Part shown: positions 30,388 through 40,012 of the stretch, in pieces
Position numbering within the stretch: the first letter of the stretch is position 1
Layout: the number at the start of each line of letters is the position of its first letter
Origin: Fertoeibacter niger
GTDB lineage: Bacteria; Pseudomonadota; Alphaproteobacteria; Rhodobacterales; Rhodobacteraceae
Direction: 5' to 3'
DNA: 64,000 nucleotides
Assembly: GCF_009380135.2 (NCBI RefSeq)
Contig: NZ_WHUT02000001.1
Coordinates: 646,308 to 710,307 of the forward strand
The notes under the pieces: generated by a model
What the model was told of the DNA's origin: nothing
Database searches by the model: none
Seen by the model: only the letters and a program-made list of their open reading frames with translations
Position numbers and translations under genes: made by a program

Positions 30388-30498
30388 GGCGGCACATTTC
30401 CCACCCTGCCGCCAGAACTTGCCGGTTCCGCCATCTTTTCGCTTGGGTCTTGCGCCAAGGGCTGCTTATCTGGTTTTGCCTCCTGACGGATTGACCGC

Positions 30499-31296
30499 AT
30501 GAACACGCTTTCCGCCCCATCGCAACTGCGGCTTGTGGCCATTCCGCGCCTTGCGGCGGGCGGGCGCTGGCGGGTCGAGGCGATGCGCTCCATCTCGGAA
30601 CCCATGCTGTTGTGGTTCACCAAGGGCCAGGGCCGCATCACCGTGGCGGGCGTGACCCGGGGCTATACCGCCAACAACGCGCTGTTCATTCCGGCCGGCG
30701 TGATGCACGGGTTTGAGGTGGGGCCGCAAGTATTTGGCACGGCAGTATTTTTCGGGCGCGACTGCGATGTGACGCTGCCCGCCGCGCCCCAGCACCTGCG
30801 CATCCGCGAAGTGTCGGTGCAGCAGGAGCTGAACCTGATCCTTGACCACATCGGCCGCGAGATGGACAGCGACAGCCCCGCACATGACCGCGCGACACGG
30901 CACTATCTGGGGCTGCTGGGCGTCTGGGTGGAGCGGCAGGTGGCGCGCGCCGCCGCCGATGCCCCGCCGCCCGATGCCACGCGGCGGCTGGTGGTGCGCT
31001 TTGCCGCCTTGCTGGAGCGTGATTTCCGCAGCGGCATGGGTGTGGCGGATTTCGCGGCGCAACTGGGCGTGACCCCCACGCATCTGACACGCTGCTGCAA
31101 ACAGACCTGCGGGCGGCCCGCCTCGGCGCTGCTGCATGACCGGCTGATCTTCGAGGCGCGCAAGATGCTGTCGGAAACCGACATGCCGGTGGGGCGAATC
31201 GCCGATAGCCTGGGCTTCACCTCGCCCGCCTATTTCACCCGCGCCTTCCAGCACATGACCGGCAAGTCGCCCTCGGCTTTCCGTCGCAGCATCTGA
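30499..31296 (+). CDS. AraC-family transcriptional regulator
   Basis: A 265-residue regulator with an N-terminal cupin-like sensing domain (LLWFTKGQGRITVAG, LFIPAGVMHGFEV) and a C-terminal double helix-turn-helix of AraC type (about 170-263), including VADFAAQLGVTPTHLTRCCK and the family signature IADSLGFTSPAYFTRAFQ. It lies immediately upstream of, and in the same direction as, the ABC importer operon, so it is the obvious candidate controller; the inducer is unknown. Confidence 0.92.
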   Translation: MNTLSAPSQLRLVAIPRLAAGGRWRVEAMRSISEPMLLWFTKGQGRITVAGVTRGYTANNALFIPAGVMHGFEVGPQVFGTAVFFGRDCDVTLPAAPQHLRIREVSVQQELNLILDHIGREMDSDSPAHDRATRHYLGLLGVWVERQVARAAADAPPPDATRRLVVRFAALLERDFRSGMGVADFAAQLGVTPTHLTRCCKQTCGRPASALLHDRLIFEARKMLSETDMPVGRIADSLGFTSPAYFTRAFQHMTGKSPSAFRRSI

Positions 31297-31612
31297 CCGT
31301 GGCACAGGCCGCTTGCACGCAGGCGCGGCGCCAGCTTTGGCCGGGGCGACCGGGCATGCCGCATCCGCAAAAAACGCCATTGCGGGGTTGCGCCGCAAAG
31401 CCGGCCCGCCTAGGGTTTGGCCATGCCAGATGCGAAGAAAAATGTCGCAAACACCGTATGACATGCCGAAAGCAGGCGTTGACGCAGCGGCGAAAACAGT
31501 GCGCAATGCCATCACAACAGCGGGCCTTGCGGGGCGCGGGGGTTGCCGATTTCGCCCTTCTGCACCGTGCTGGCGCTGACACATAAAACTGCCTGACAGG
31601 GAGACTGCCACG
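31297..31612. other. Intergenic region upstream of the ABC importer operon
   Basis: About 316 bases without a convincing gene. A TTGACG hexamer near 31479-31484 could be a -35 element but has only a weak -10 partner (GCAATG). No clear inverted repeat for the AraC-type regulator was found; such sites are usually direct repeats too degenerate to call by eye. A GGGAG ribosome site stands just before the binding-protein ATG. Confidence 0.4.
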
Positions 31613-33265
31613 ATGAAACACGCAACCCCGACAGCCGAACGGCTGCACCCGGCGGCCCGGCTTTATGCCGACGAAGTGCGCGCCGGCACGATGAGCCGCC
31701 GCGAATTCCTGACCCGCGCCTCGGCGCTGGGTGTGGCCTCGGCATCGGCCTATGGCCTGCTGGGTCTGGTAGCCCCCGCAGCCCAGGCGCAGGAGGCCAA
31801 GATGGGCGGCACCCTGCGGATGGAGATGGAGACCAAGGGCCTGAAAGACCCGCGCACCGCCGACTGGTCGCAGATCGCCAACTTTACCCGCGGCTGGCTG
31901 GAATATCTGGTCGAATACAACAATGACGGCACATTCCGCGGCATGCTGCTGGAAAGCTGGACCACGAATGACGACGCCACCGAATACACGCTGAAGGTCC
32001 GCCCGGGCGTAAAATGGAACAACGGCGACGATTTTACCGCCGATGACGTGGCCAACAACATCACCCGCTGGGCCGATGGCAATGTCGAGGGCAACTCGAT
32101 GGCCGGCCGCATGGCCACGCTGTCGGATGCCGCGACCAAGATGCTGCGCGCCGATGCGGTGACGGTGGTTGACCCGCTGACCGTGCTGCTGAAACTCAGC
32201 GCGCCCGACATCACCCTGATCGCCAACTTCGCCGATTACCCGGCGGCGGTGGTGCATTCGTCCTATGACAATGGCGACCCGTCGGCCAACCCGATCGGCA
32301 CCGGCCCATTCCTGCCGGAAACCGTGGAAATCGGCATCCGTCTGGTGCTGGTGAAGAACCCCGATCACGTCTGGTGGGGCACCGCCGTCTACGGCGGCCC
32401 GTATCTGGACAAGGTGGAATACATCGACTTCGGCTCTGACCCGTCGGCCGCCGTTGCCGCCGCCGGTTCGGGCGAGATCGACGCGACCTATCAGTCGGTC
32501 GGCGAATTCATCGACGTGCTGGATGGTCTGGGCTGGACCAAATCCGAGGCCGTGACGGCAGCCACCCTGGCCGTCCGCTTCAACCAGCTGGCCGAGGAAT
32601 ACAAGGACGTGCGCGTGCGCAAGGCCTTGACCATGGCGGTTGACAATGCCGTGGTGCTGGAGCTGGGCTATTCGAGCCTGGGAGCCGTCGCCGAAAACCA
32701 CCACGTCTGCCCGATCCACCCGGAATATGCCGAACTGCCGCCGCCGGTCGTCGATCCCGCAGCAGCGCTTGCCCTGCTGACCGAAGCCGGCATGGCCGAC
32801 CACGAGTTCGAGCTGACCTCGCTGGATGACGCATGGCAGGCCGCCACCTGCGACGCCATCGCCGCGCAAATCCGCGACGCAGGCATCAACATCAAGCGCA
32901 CCGTGCTGCCGGGTTCGACCTATTGGAACGACTGGCTGAAGTTCCCGTTCTCGGGCACGGAATGGAACATGCGGCCCCTGGGCGTGCAGATCCTGGCGCT
33001 GGCCTACCGCACCGGCGAAGCCTGGAACGAGGCCGCCTATTCGAACCCCGCCTTCGATGCCGAACTGGCGAAAGCCATGTCGATCGCCGATGCCGACGCG
33101 CGCCGCGAAGTCATGGCGAATATCGAAAAGATCATGCAGGACGACGGCGTGCTGATCCAGCCCTACTGGCGCTCGATCTTCCGGCACTTCGACCCCAAGG
33201 TGAAGGGTGCCGACATGCATGCGACCTTCGAGCATCACCAGTATAAATGGTGGATCGACGCATAA
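31613..33265 (+). CDS. ABC transporter substrate-binding protein (SBP_bac_5 type) with Tat-like signal
   Basis: A 550-residue periplasmic binding protein of the peptide/nickel (DppA/OppA) class. The N-terminus has a Tat-type signal: SRREFL (28-33), then a hydrophobic stretch and AQAQ cleavage region near residue 60. Family features are [33 protein letters not shown] and [11 protein letters not shown]. An internal ATG at residue 27 (MSRREFL) would give a more typical signal length, but the upstream ATG has the GGGAG ribosome site. Substrate not determinable; di/oligopeptides, opines or oligosaccharides are all carried by relatives. Confidence 0.92.
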   Translation: MKHATPTAERLHPAARLYADEVRAGTMSRREFLTRASALGVASASAYGLLGLVAPAAQAQEAKMGGTLRMEMETKGLKDPRTADWSQIANFTRGWLEYLVEYNNDGTFRGMLLESWTTNDDATEYTLKVRPGVKWNNGDDFTADDVANNITRWADGNVEGNSMAGRMATLSDAATKMLRADAVTVVDPLTVLLKLSAPDITLIANFADYPAAVVHSSYDNGDPSANPIGTGPFLPETVEIGIRLVLVKNPDHVWWGTAVYGGPYLDKVEYIDFGSDPSAAVAAAGSGEIDATYQSVGEFIDVLDGLGWTKSEAVTAATLAVRFNQLAEEYKDVRVRKALTMAVDNAVVLELGYSSLGAVAENHHVCPIHPEYAELPPPVVDPAAALALLTEAGMADHEFELTSLDDAWQAATCDAIAAQIRDAGINIKRTVLPGSTYWNDWLKFPFSGTEWNMRPLGVQILALAYRTGEAWNEAAYSNPAFDAELAKAMSIADADARREVMANIEKIMQDDGVLIQPYWRSIFRHFDPKVKGADMHATFEHHQYKWWIDA

Positions 33266-33372
33266 GCGCGGTCTGATCGACGACTAGGATGCGCGCCACC
33301 GCGCGCGCATCCCGACTGCCATAGCCGGGGGCAACTTCCCCTTTCCTTCGCCCTTCACGGGAAGGATGAGCC

Positions 33373-34455
33373 ATGCTCAAATTCGTGCTGCGCCGCAGTC
33401 TTGTGATGCTGCTGACCGCGCTTTGCCTGACATTCATCGTCTTCTTCATGACGAACCTGGCCCCCAACCTTGAAAAGCTGGCGAAATCCGAGGCTTCGGC
33501 GCGGATGTCGGATGACGAGGTGGCCAGCTGGCTGGAGAAGAACGGCTTTGGCCAGCCGCTGCTGGTGCGCTATGGCGAATGGCTGGGCGTGCTGCCCGGC
33601 TGGACGGTGACGGAAAACGGCGAAACCCGGGGCCGCTGCATCGCCTCGCCCGCCAGCGCCGCCGATGCGCCCGCCTTCTGCGGGGTGTTGCAGGGCGACT
33701 GGGGCACCTCGACGGTGTTCAAGGATTCCGTTGGCTCGATCCTGTCGCGCAGCCTGGGGGCGACGGCCTGGCTGATGCTGTGGGTGATGATCGTGATGGT
33801 TCCCACCTCGCTGCTGCTGGGCGTGCTTTCCGGCATGCGCGAAGGCTCAAAGCTGGACCGCGTGCTGTCCACCGTCGCCATCGCATCCACCGCCACGCCG
33901 GAATATGTGTCGGGCGTGATCCTTGTGGTGATCTTTGCCAGCGCCACGGCGGGCCTTTCGCCCCTGCTGTTCGAATGGGGGCTGATTTCCAGCAAGACAC
34001 TGTTCCTTGGCACCGCCACATCGGCCATGGATGGCATCACCTTCTGGAATTTCGCGCTGCCCGTGCTGACCATCGCGCTTTACGGCATCGGCTATATCGC
34101 CCGCATGACCCGCGCCTCGATGACCGAGGTGATGGTGCAGCAATATATCCGCACCGCCCGGCTGAAGGGCGTCAGCTTCCGCCAGGTCGTCATCCGCCAC
34201 GCCCTGCGCAACGCGCTGATCGCCCCCTTCACCGTCATCATGCTGCAATTCCCCTGGCTGTTGAACGGCGTGGTGATCGTGGAAACCCTGTTCAACTACA
34301 AGGGCTTCGGCTGGACACTGGTGCAGGCCGCCGGCAACAACGACATTGAATTGCTGCTGGGCTGCTCGGTGGTCGCCGTCTTTGTCGTGCTGGTCACGCA
34401 GCTGATGTCCGACATCGGCTATGTCTTCCTGAACCCCCGCATCCGTCTGGCCTAA
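33373..34455 (+). CDS. ABC transporter permease, DppB-type
   Basis: A 360-residue inner-membrane permease. It begins with the usual FVLRRSLVMLLTALCLTFIV segment and ends with the cytoplasmic coupling EAA-type loop (YIRTARLKGVSFRQVVIRH) and last helices. Between helices 1 and 2 there is a periplasmic region with two cysteines (GRCIASPASAADAPAFCGVL), somewhat longer than in DppB. A GGGAAGG ribosome site precedes the ATG. Second gene of the importer operon. Confidence 0.93.
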   Translation: MLKFVLRRSLVMLLTALCLTFIVFFMTNLAPNLEKLAKSEASARMSDDEVASWLEKNGFGQPLLVRYGEWLGVLPGWTVTENGETRGRCIASPASAADAPAFCGVLQGDWGTSTVFKDSVGSILSRSLGATAWLMLWVMIVMVPTSLLLGVLSGMREGSKLDRVLSTVAIASTATPEYVSGVILVVIFASATAGLSPLLFEWGLISSKTLFLGTATSAMDGITFWNFALPVLTIALYGIGYIARMTRASMTEVMVQQYIRTARLKGVSFRQVVIRHALRNALIAPFTVIMLQFPWLLNGVVIVETLFNYKGFGWTLVQAAGNNDIELLLGCSVVAVFVVLVTQLMSDIGYVFLNPRIRLA

Positions 34456-34465
34456 GGAGAAACCG

Positions 34466-35881
34466 ATGAGTGATCTTCTGACCTGGACCGGCGCCGCGGG
34501 CCCCGTGCTGAACCCGCTGCTGCTGGCGCTGGTGGCCTTGCTGCTGCTGGCATGGGTGCTGCAATTCATGCTGTCGCTGTTCGCCAGCGGCGATACGGCG
34601 GTGGTGCTGGCCGATGGCACGCTGGCCGCCCGGCGCGGCCCGGCCGATCTGTTGGGCATGGCCGCGCGCTGGCTGCTGCTGGGGGTGCTGGCCGTGGTGC
34701 TGGCCTATCTGGTGCTGGGCCTCGTGCTGCCGGGCAAACCCGCCAAGGGCATCATCGGCGCCATGTCGGCGCAGTTCTGGCCGGTCTGGCTGGCGCTGAT
34801 CGTGACCTTCGCGGTATCGCTGCGATTCAAGCGCAAGTTGGGCCTTTACGGCAAGCTCTTTGACAGCCCGGTCGGCATGGTTGGCTTTGGCATCGTGCTG
34901 TTCTGGATCTTCACCGCGATCTTTGCCGACATCATCATCACCCATGACCCGCTGGCACAGCTGTCCGGCCTGAAAAACAAGGTGCCCGGCACGCCAGTGC
35001 CCGGCGAGGACAACAGCTATTACCTGCTGGGCGGCGATTCACTGGCCCGCGACGTGTTTTCCCGCATGGTGATGGGCGCGCGCCGGGTGCTGGCCATCGC
35101 CCCCGCCGCCACAGCCTTTGCCTTCATGGTGGGCATCACCCTGGGCCTGCCTGCGGGCTATTTCGGCGGGCGGCTGGATACGTTTCTGTCCTTCATCGCC
35201 AATCTCGTCCTGGCCTTCCCGGTGATCCTGCTGTTCTACCTGCTGGTCACGCCCGAGATTCGCGTCACCGGCATCCCGATCATTCTGGCCGCCGCCCTGT
35301 TCATCTTTCCGGTGATCTTCTTCTGCGTCCTGTGGAACAGCCGCTATTTCACCGACCCGAAGAAACGCAACATCTATGTCGGCCTGACACTTGTGATCGG
35401 CCTCTGGGCCTATTCCGGCCTTGCCTTCAACGCCGATCCGTTGGGCGTCTGGTCAATGGACCCAAACCTGCTGAACGTCTTCGTGTCAGTGGTGTTCGTG
35501 AACGCCCCAACCGTGTTCCGCATCGTGCGCGGCATCGTGCTGGATCTGAAGGCGCGTGATTATGTCGCGGCCGGCCAGACCCGTGGCGAAGGCCCTTGGT
35601 ACATCATGCTGTGGGAAATCCTGCCCAACGCGCGCGGCCCGCTGATCGTCGATTTCTGCCTGCGCATCGGCTACACCACGATCCTCTTGGGCACGCTTGG
35701 CTTCTTCGGCCTCGGCGTTTCCCCTGAATCCCCCGACTGGGGCAGCACGATCGACGATGGCCGCCGGTTGCTGTCGGTCTTCCCCCACCCTGCCATCGTG
35801 CCCGCCCTCGCGCTGATGAGCCTCGTTCTCGGCCTCAACCTCCTTGCCGACGGGCTGCGCGAAGAAAGCCTGAAGGATTGA
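34466..35881 (+). CDS. ABC transporter permease, DppC-type, with extra N-terminal membrane segments
   Basis: At 471 residues this is far longer than ordinary DppC (about 300). Roughly the first 125 residues form two or three additional hydrophobic helices (LLLALVALLLLAWVLQFML, WLLLGVLAVVLAYLVLGLVL, FWPVWLALIVTFAVSL) before the normal DppC start (LFDSPVGMVGFGIVLFW). The coupling loop is DYVAAGQTRGEGPWYIMLWE, and the GDSLARDVFSRMVMGAR motif is typical of DppC. A TAAGGAG ribosome site lies ten bases after the dppB-like stop. Confidence 0.9.
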   Translation: MSDLLTWTGAAGPVLNPLLLALVALLLLAWVLQFMLSLFASGDTAVVLADGTLAARRGPADLLGMAARWLLLGVLAVVLAYLVLGLVLPGKPAKGIIGAMSAQFWPVWLALIVTFAVSLRFKRKLGLYGKLFDSPVGMVGFGIVLFWIFTAIFADIIITHDPLAQLSGLKNKVPGTPVPGEDNSYYLLGGDSLARDVFSRMVMGARRVLAIAPAATAFAFMVGITLGLPAGYFGGRLDTFLSFIANLVLAFPVILLFYLLVTPEIRVTGIPIILAAALFIFPVIFFCVLWNSRYFTDPKKRNIYVGLTLVIGLWAYSGLAFNADPLGVWSMDPNLLNVFVSVVFVNAPTVFRIVRGIVLDLKARDYVAAGQTRGEGPWYIMLWEILPNARGPLIVDFCLRIGYTTILLGTLGFFGLGVSPESPDWGSTIDDGRRLLSVFPHPAIVPALALMSLVLGLNLLADGLREESLKD

Positions 35882-35898
35882 TGCCCGCCCCTTTTCTG

Positions 35899-35953
35899 CA
35901 TTTTCTGTCTCTAAATATCCCACGGGGGGTCCGGGGGGCGTGAAGCCCCCCGG
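35899..35953 (+). repeat. Dispersed repeat copy E (box plus hairpin), inside the importer operon
   Basis: CATTTTCTGTCTCTAAATAT then CCCACGGGGGG and a perfect 9-bp stem CCGGGGGGC (35931-35939) / GCCCCCCGG (35945-35953) with loop GTGAA. It fills the spacer between the second permease and the ATPase gene. Its stem sequence is the same as in copy B. Confidence 0.75.
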
Positions 35954-35978
35954 CTCTGCCCCAGCCACGGAGCGCCGC

Positions 35979-38057
35979 ATGACCGACTGGGACAACACCA
36001 AACCCATTCTGGAAATCGAGAACCTCTCGATCTCCTTCTTCACCCGCCTGCGCGAAATCCCGGCTGTCATGGATTTCTCCTGCACCGTCATGCCGGGCGA
36101 GGCGATGGGGCTGGTGGGCGAATCCGGGTGCGGCAAATCCACCGTGGCGCTGGCGGTGATGCGCGATCTGGGCAAGAACGGCCGAATCGTCGGCGGCTCG
36201 ATCAAGTTCAAGGGCCGCGACCTGACCAACATGTCTGAGCCTGAACTGCGCAAGCTGCGCGGCTCGGAAATCGCCATGATCTATCAGGAACCCATGGCCA
36301 GCCTAAACCCGGCGATGAAGATCGGCGCGCAACTGGCCGAGGTGCCGATGATTCATCAGGGCATGCCACGCGATCAGGCGCTGGCGTTGGCCCGCCAGAT
36401 CGTCGCCGATGTGCGCCTGCCCGACCCTGACCGCATATTGCAGGCCTATCCGCACCAGCTTTCCGGCGGGCAGCAGCAGCGCATCGTCATCGCCATGGCG
36501 CTGATGTCGAAACCCGCGCTGCTGATTCTCGATGAACCCACCACCGCGCTGGATGTGACGGTCGAGGCGGGCATCGTCGATCTGGTCAAGGATCTGGGCG
36601 AGAAATACGGCACCTCGATGCTGTTCATTTCCCACAACCTTGGCCTCGTGCTGGATGTCTGCGACCGCCTGTGTGTGATGTATTCCGGCGAGGCGGTGGA
36701 AACCGGCAATGTGGCGCAGGTGTTCGACGACATGCGCCACCCCTATACACAGGCGCTGTTCCGGTCGATTCCGCTGCCCGGGGCAGATAAAACCTCGCGC
36801 CCGCTGGTGGCTATCCCCGGCAACTTTCCCCTGCCGCATGAACGGCCCAAGGGTTGCAACTTTGGCCCGCGCTGCGAATATTTCACCGACGGGCGCTGCA
36901 ACGCGGGTGACATTCCCATGGTCCCCGCCCCCGGCGACCGCCACGCCACGCGCTGCATCCGTTCGACCGAGATCGACTGGAACGCCCCGATCCGCATCGG
37001 CAAGGCGGTGCAGAAAACGCCCGTGGGCGACGTGGTGCTGCGGATGGAGGATCTGCGGAAATATTACAACGTGTCCTCCGGAAGCTTCGGCGGCGGCGTG
37101 TCGAAAGTGGTGAAGGCCAACGAAACGCTCAGCTTCGAGGCGCGCGAGGGCGAGACGCTGGCCATCGTGGGCGAATCCGGCTGCGGCAAATCCACCTTCG
37201 CCAAGGTGCTGATGGGGCTTGAAACCGCGACATCAGGCAAGATTTTCCTGTATAATCAGGATATTCAGGATACGCCCATCGAAAAGCGGTCCACCGATAC
37301 CGTCAGTTCGGTGCAGATGGTGTTCCAGAACCCGTTTGACACGCTGAACCCCTCGATGAACGTGGGCCGCCAGATCATCCGCGCGCTGGAGATTTTCAAC
37401 GAGGGCAAATCCGACGCTGATCGCCATGCGCGCATGCTGGAACTGCTGGACCTGGTGAAACTGCCGCGCGCCTTTGCCGAACGGATGCCGCGCCAGTTGT
37501 CTGGCGGGCAGAAACAGCGCGTGGGCATCGCGCGCGCCTTTGCGGGCGGCGCCAAGATCGTGGTGGCAGACGAGCCGGTGTCGGCGCTGGATGTGTCGGT
37601 GCAGGCCGCCGTGACCGACCTGCTGATGGAGATCCAGCGCAAGAACCGCACGACGCTGCTGTTCATCAGCCACGATCTTTCCATCGTGCGCTACCTGTCC
37701 GACCGGGTGATGGTGATGTATCTGGGTCATGTGGTCGAACTGGGCACCACAGATCAGGTGTTCAGCCCGCCCTACCACCCCTATACCGAGGCGCTGCTGT
37801 CAGCCGTGCCCATCGCTGACACCCGGGTGAAGAAAAAGCGCATCGTGCTGGAAGGCGATATTCCGTCGGCCATGAACCCGCCGCCCGGCTGCCCGTTCCA
37901 GACCCGCTGCCGCTGGAAATCGCAGGTTCCGGGCGGGCTTTGTGACCGTGAAATGCCGCCGGTGGTCACGCTGGCCGCAGGGCATCAGATCAAATGCCAC
38001 CTGTCGGCCGAGGTGCTGAACGGCATGGAGCCGGTGATCACCATCGCGGCGGAATGA
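35979..38057 (+). CDS. ABC transporter double ATPase (DppD-DppF fusion)
   Basis: A 692-residue protein with two complete ATPase modules in tandem. First module: Walker A GESGCGKS (47-54), signature LSGGQQQRIVIAMAL, Walker B LLILDEPTTALD, followed by the oligopeptide-transporter C-terminal segment with cysteines (GCNFGPRCEYFTDGRC). Second module: GESGCGKSTFAKVL, LSGGQKQRVGIARAF, VVADEPVSALDVSV and PPPGCPFQTRCRWK. The paired cysteine segments are typical of Dpp/Opp ATPases. Start ATG encodes MTDWDNTKPILEIENL; the in-frame extension upstream is repeat sequence. It completes a four-gene importer. Confidence 0.95.
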   Translation: MTDWDNTKPILEIENLSISFFTRLREIPAVMDFSCTVMPGEAMGLVGESGCGKSTVALAVMRDLGKNGRIVGGSIKFKGRDLTNMSEPELRKLRGSEIAMIYQEPMASLNPAMKIGAQLAEVPMIHQGMPRDQALALARQIVADVRLPDPDRILQAYPHQLSGGQQQRIVIAMALMSKPALLILDEPTTALDVTVEAGIVDLVKDLGEKYGTSMLFISHNLGLVLDVCDRLCVMYSGEAVETGNVAQVFDDMRHPYTQALFRSIPLPGADKTSRPLVAIPGNFPLPHERPKGCNFGPRCEYFTDGRCNAGDIPMVPAPGDRHATRCIRSTEIDWNAPIRIGKAVQKTPVGDVVLRMEDLRKYYNVSSGSFGGGVSKVVKANETLSFEAREGETLAIVGESGCGKSTFAKVLMGLETATSGKIFLYNQDIQDTPIEKRSTDTVSSVQMVFQNPFDTLNPSMNVGRQIIRALEIFNEGKSDADRHARMLELLDLVKLPRAFAERMPRQLSGGQKQRVGIARAFAGGAKIVVADEPVSALDVSVQAAVTDLLMEIQRKNRTTLLFISHDLSIVRYLSDRVMVMYLGHVVELGTTDQVFSPPYHPYTEALLSAVPIADTRVKKKRIVLEGDIPSAMNPPPGCPFQTRCRWKSQVPGGLCDREMPPVVTLAAGHQIKCHLSAEVLNGMEPVITIAAE

Positions 38058-38061
38058 CAAA

Positions 38062-38078
38062 GGGGGCCAGTGGCCCCC
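38062..38078 (+). terminator. Hairpin after the ABC importer operon
   Basis: GGGGGCC-AGT-GGCCCCC lies four bases after the ATPase stop codon and separates it from the convergent small gene. There is no long T tract, so termination is only probable. Confidence 0.5.
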
Positions 38079-38116
38079 GAACGTCTTTGAAACGTGGCAG
38101 ATGTCGTGGCCCGCGC

Positions 38117-38248
38117 CTATTCCGCCGGGTGCTTTTTCAGATCATCCTTGCGTAGCGCGCGCTCGTGCAGCCTGACCGCAGCATAGCCAAGCGCCAGAAC
38201 CGCCAGCGGTGTATAGACAAAGGCGAGCAAAAACCCTTGGTCTTCCAT
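38117..38248 (-). CDS. Small single-pass membrane protein (43 aa)
   Basis: A 43-residue frame, MEDQGFLLAFVYTPLAVLAL at the start, with one membrane segment and a charged tail ending RKDDLKKHPAE. It directly follows the next small membrane gene on the same strand (spacing of two bases), so it is probably the last cistron of the der operon. I do not recognise a family; hydrophobic helix plus tight spacing support it being real. Confidence 0.55.
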   Translation of the reverse strand: MEDQGFLLAFVYTPLAVLALGYAAVRLHERALRKDDLKKHPAE

Positions 38249-38250
38249 CG

Positions 38251-38478
38251 TCAGTCAAGCCTCCGCAGTATCCGTCTTGCCAGTAAATGTAGGGCAACCG
38301 CCACCAAAAACCAACCCCCGATGCCGAACCCGACGACCAGCGATGGCACAACGCTGCGAAAATTGCCGATATTGTAAAGCCAGGCGGCCAGCGGCGTCGC
38401 TATCCCCACTGTGAAACAGGCGGTCGAGGCGCGGTCCAGCGCGTTGGCCAACAGCTTTGTCTGCTCGTTGCGCACCAT
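38251..38478 (-). CDS. Small two-helix membrane protein downstream of der (75 aa)
   Basis: MVRNEQTKLLANALDRAST leads into two predicted membrane helices (CFTVGIATPLAAWLY and VVPSLVVGFGIGGWFLVAVAL) with a basic C-terminus ARRILRRLD. ATG is preferred because GAGG, formed partly from the der stop region, lies seven bases upstream; a GTG two codons earlier has no proper spacing. Tightly follows der. Resembles small hypothetical membrane proteins; function unknown. Confidence 0.65.
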   Translation of the reverse strand: MVRNEQTKLLANALDRASTACFTVGIATPLAAWLYNIGNFRSVVPSLVVGFGIGGWFLVAVALHLLARRILRRLD

Positions 38479-38487
38479 GGGCACGCC

Positions 38488-39954
38488 TCAGTAGTTGCCC
38501 TTGCCCGTGTGCTTCCTGAGCCGCGACGGGGTTGAAAAATGCCGCCCCTTGAACGGGTTCTTGTCGCCCTGCCCGCGCAACGTCAGCCGGATCGGCGTGC
38601 CCGGCATGTCGAAATGTTCGCGCAGGCCGTTCACCAGATAGCGTTTGTAGCTGTCGGGCATCTGTTCGGGAGCCGAACACATCACGATGAAGCCCGGAGG
38701 CCGGGTTTTCACCTGCGTCATGTAGCGCAGCTTGATGCGGCGGCCACCGGGTGCGGGCGGCGGGTGCGATTCGACCATAGCGCCCAGCCAGGTGTTCAGC
38801 CGCGCCGTGGGAACGCGGCGGTTCCACACGTCATGCGCCTTCAGCACGGCATCATGCAGCCGGTCCAGCCCCTTGCCGGTCTTGGCCGAAACCGTGACCA
38901 TCGGCGCCCCGCGCAACTGCGGCAGCAGGCGTTCGAACATCTCGCGCAATGCCGCCAGCTTTTCCTGCTTTTCGTCCTCCAGATCCCATTTGTTGACGGC
39001 GATCACCACCGCCCGGCCTTCGGTCTCGGCAAAGTCGGCGATACGCAGATCCTGCGTCTCGAACGGAATCTCGGCATCCAGCAGCACCACCACCACCTCG
39101 GCAAAGCGCACGGCGCGGATGCCGTCGGACACCGACAGTTTTTCCAGCTTGTCGGTGATGCGGGCCTTCTTGCGCATGCCCGCCGTGTCAAAGATGCGCA
39201 TCGGCGTGCCCATCCATTCGGCCTTGACCGAGATGGCATCGCGGGTGATGCCCGCCTCGGGGCCGGTCAGCAGCCGGTCATAGCCCAGTATCTTGTTGAT
39301 AAGCGTCGATTTTCCGGCATTGGGCCGCCCGATGACGGCGATCTGCAACGGCTTTTCCAGCGTGGGCTTGTGCGCATCGGCGTCGGCCTCAACCTCGGCC
39401 TCTTCCTCGGTCACATCCACATCTACAATGGGCGCATCCGCCTCGGCCCGTTCGCGGAAGCCTTCGCCGATCGGGCGCAGGATGTGGTAAAGGTCGTCCA
39501 TCCCTTCGCCATGTTCCGCCGACAGGCGAACGGGTTCGCCCAGCCCCAGGCTGTAAGCCTCAATCGCGCCTGAATCGCCTGCCTTGCCCTCGGCCTTGTT
39601 CACACCCAGGATCACTTGGGCGTTCTTCTTGCGCAGGATGTCGGCGAACACCTCATCCGTGGGGGTCACGCCCACCCGCCCGTCGATCAGGAACAGGCAG
39701 ACATCGGCCATATCCACCGCGCGTTCGGTCAGGCGGCGCATGCGGCCTTGCAGGCTGTCATCGGTCACTTCCTCCAGCCCCGCCGTGTCGATCACGGTGA
39801 AGCGCAGGTCGAACAGCTTGGCATCCCCCTCGCGCAGGTCGCGCGTCACGCCGGGCTGGTCATCCACCAGCGCCAGCTTGCGGCCCACAAGCCGGTTGAA
39901 CAGGGTCGATTTGCCCACATTGGGGCGTCCGACGATGGCGAGGGTAAAGCTCAT
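38488..39954 (-). CDS. der: Ribosome biogenesis GTPase Der (EngA)
   Basis: Double-GTPase needed for 50S ribosome assembly. The 488-residue protein has G1 motifs in both domains ([12 protein letters not shown] at 9-20 and [12 protein letters not shown]), G3 DTAGLEE and [12 protein letters not shown]4 NKAE and NKWD, and the C-terminal KH-like domain (LKYMT-type segment reads [17 protein letters not shown]). A negatively charged linker between domains ([16 protein letters not shown]) is typical. It follows bamB as in Escherichia coli. Confidence 0.98.
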   Translation of the reverse strand: MSFTLAIVGRPNVGKSTLFNRLVGRKLALVDDQPGVTRDLREGDAKLFDLRFTVIDTAGLEEVTDDSLQGRMRRLTERAVDMADVCLFLIDGRVGVTPTDEVFADILRKKNAQVILGVNKAEGKAGDSGAIEAYSLGLGEPVRLSAEHGEGMDDLYHILRPIGEGFRERAEADAPIVDVDVTEEEAEVEADADAHKPTLEKPLQIAVIGRPNAGKSTLINKILGYDRLLTGPEAGITRDAISVKAEWMGTPMRIFDTAGMRKKARITDKLEKLSVSDGIRAVRFAEVVVVLLDAEIPFETQDLRIADFAETEGRAVVIAVNKWDLEDEKQEKLAALREMFERLLPQLRGAPMVTVSAKTGKGLDRLHDAVLKAHDVWNRRVPTARLNTWLGAMVESHPPPAPGGRRIKLRYMTQVKTRPPGFIVMCSAPEQMPDSYKRYLVNGLREHFDMPGTPIRLTLRGQGDKNPFKGRHFSTPSRLRKHTGKGNY

Positions 39955-40012
39955 TCGGGCCCTCCGGGGGCATAGTCTGCGGATCAGCCTGTGGCCTTAC
40001 ACCCGCAAAGCG

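Noticed and set aside
31613..38057. Nickel importer (NikABCDE) instead of a peptide-type importer
   Set aside because: The binding protein and permeases are of the broad peptide/nickel class, but no nickel-specific sequence feature or nickel enzyme context is visible, so the substrate was left open.
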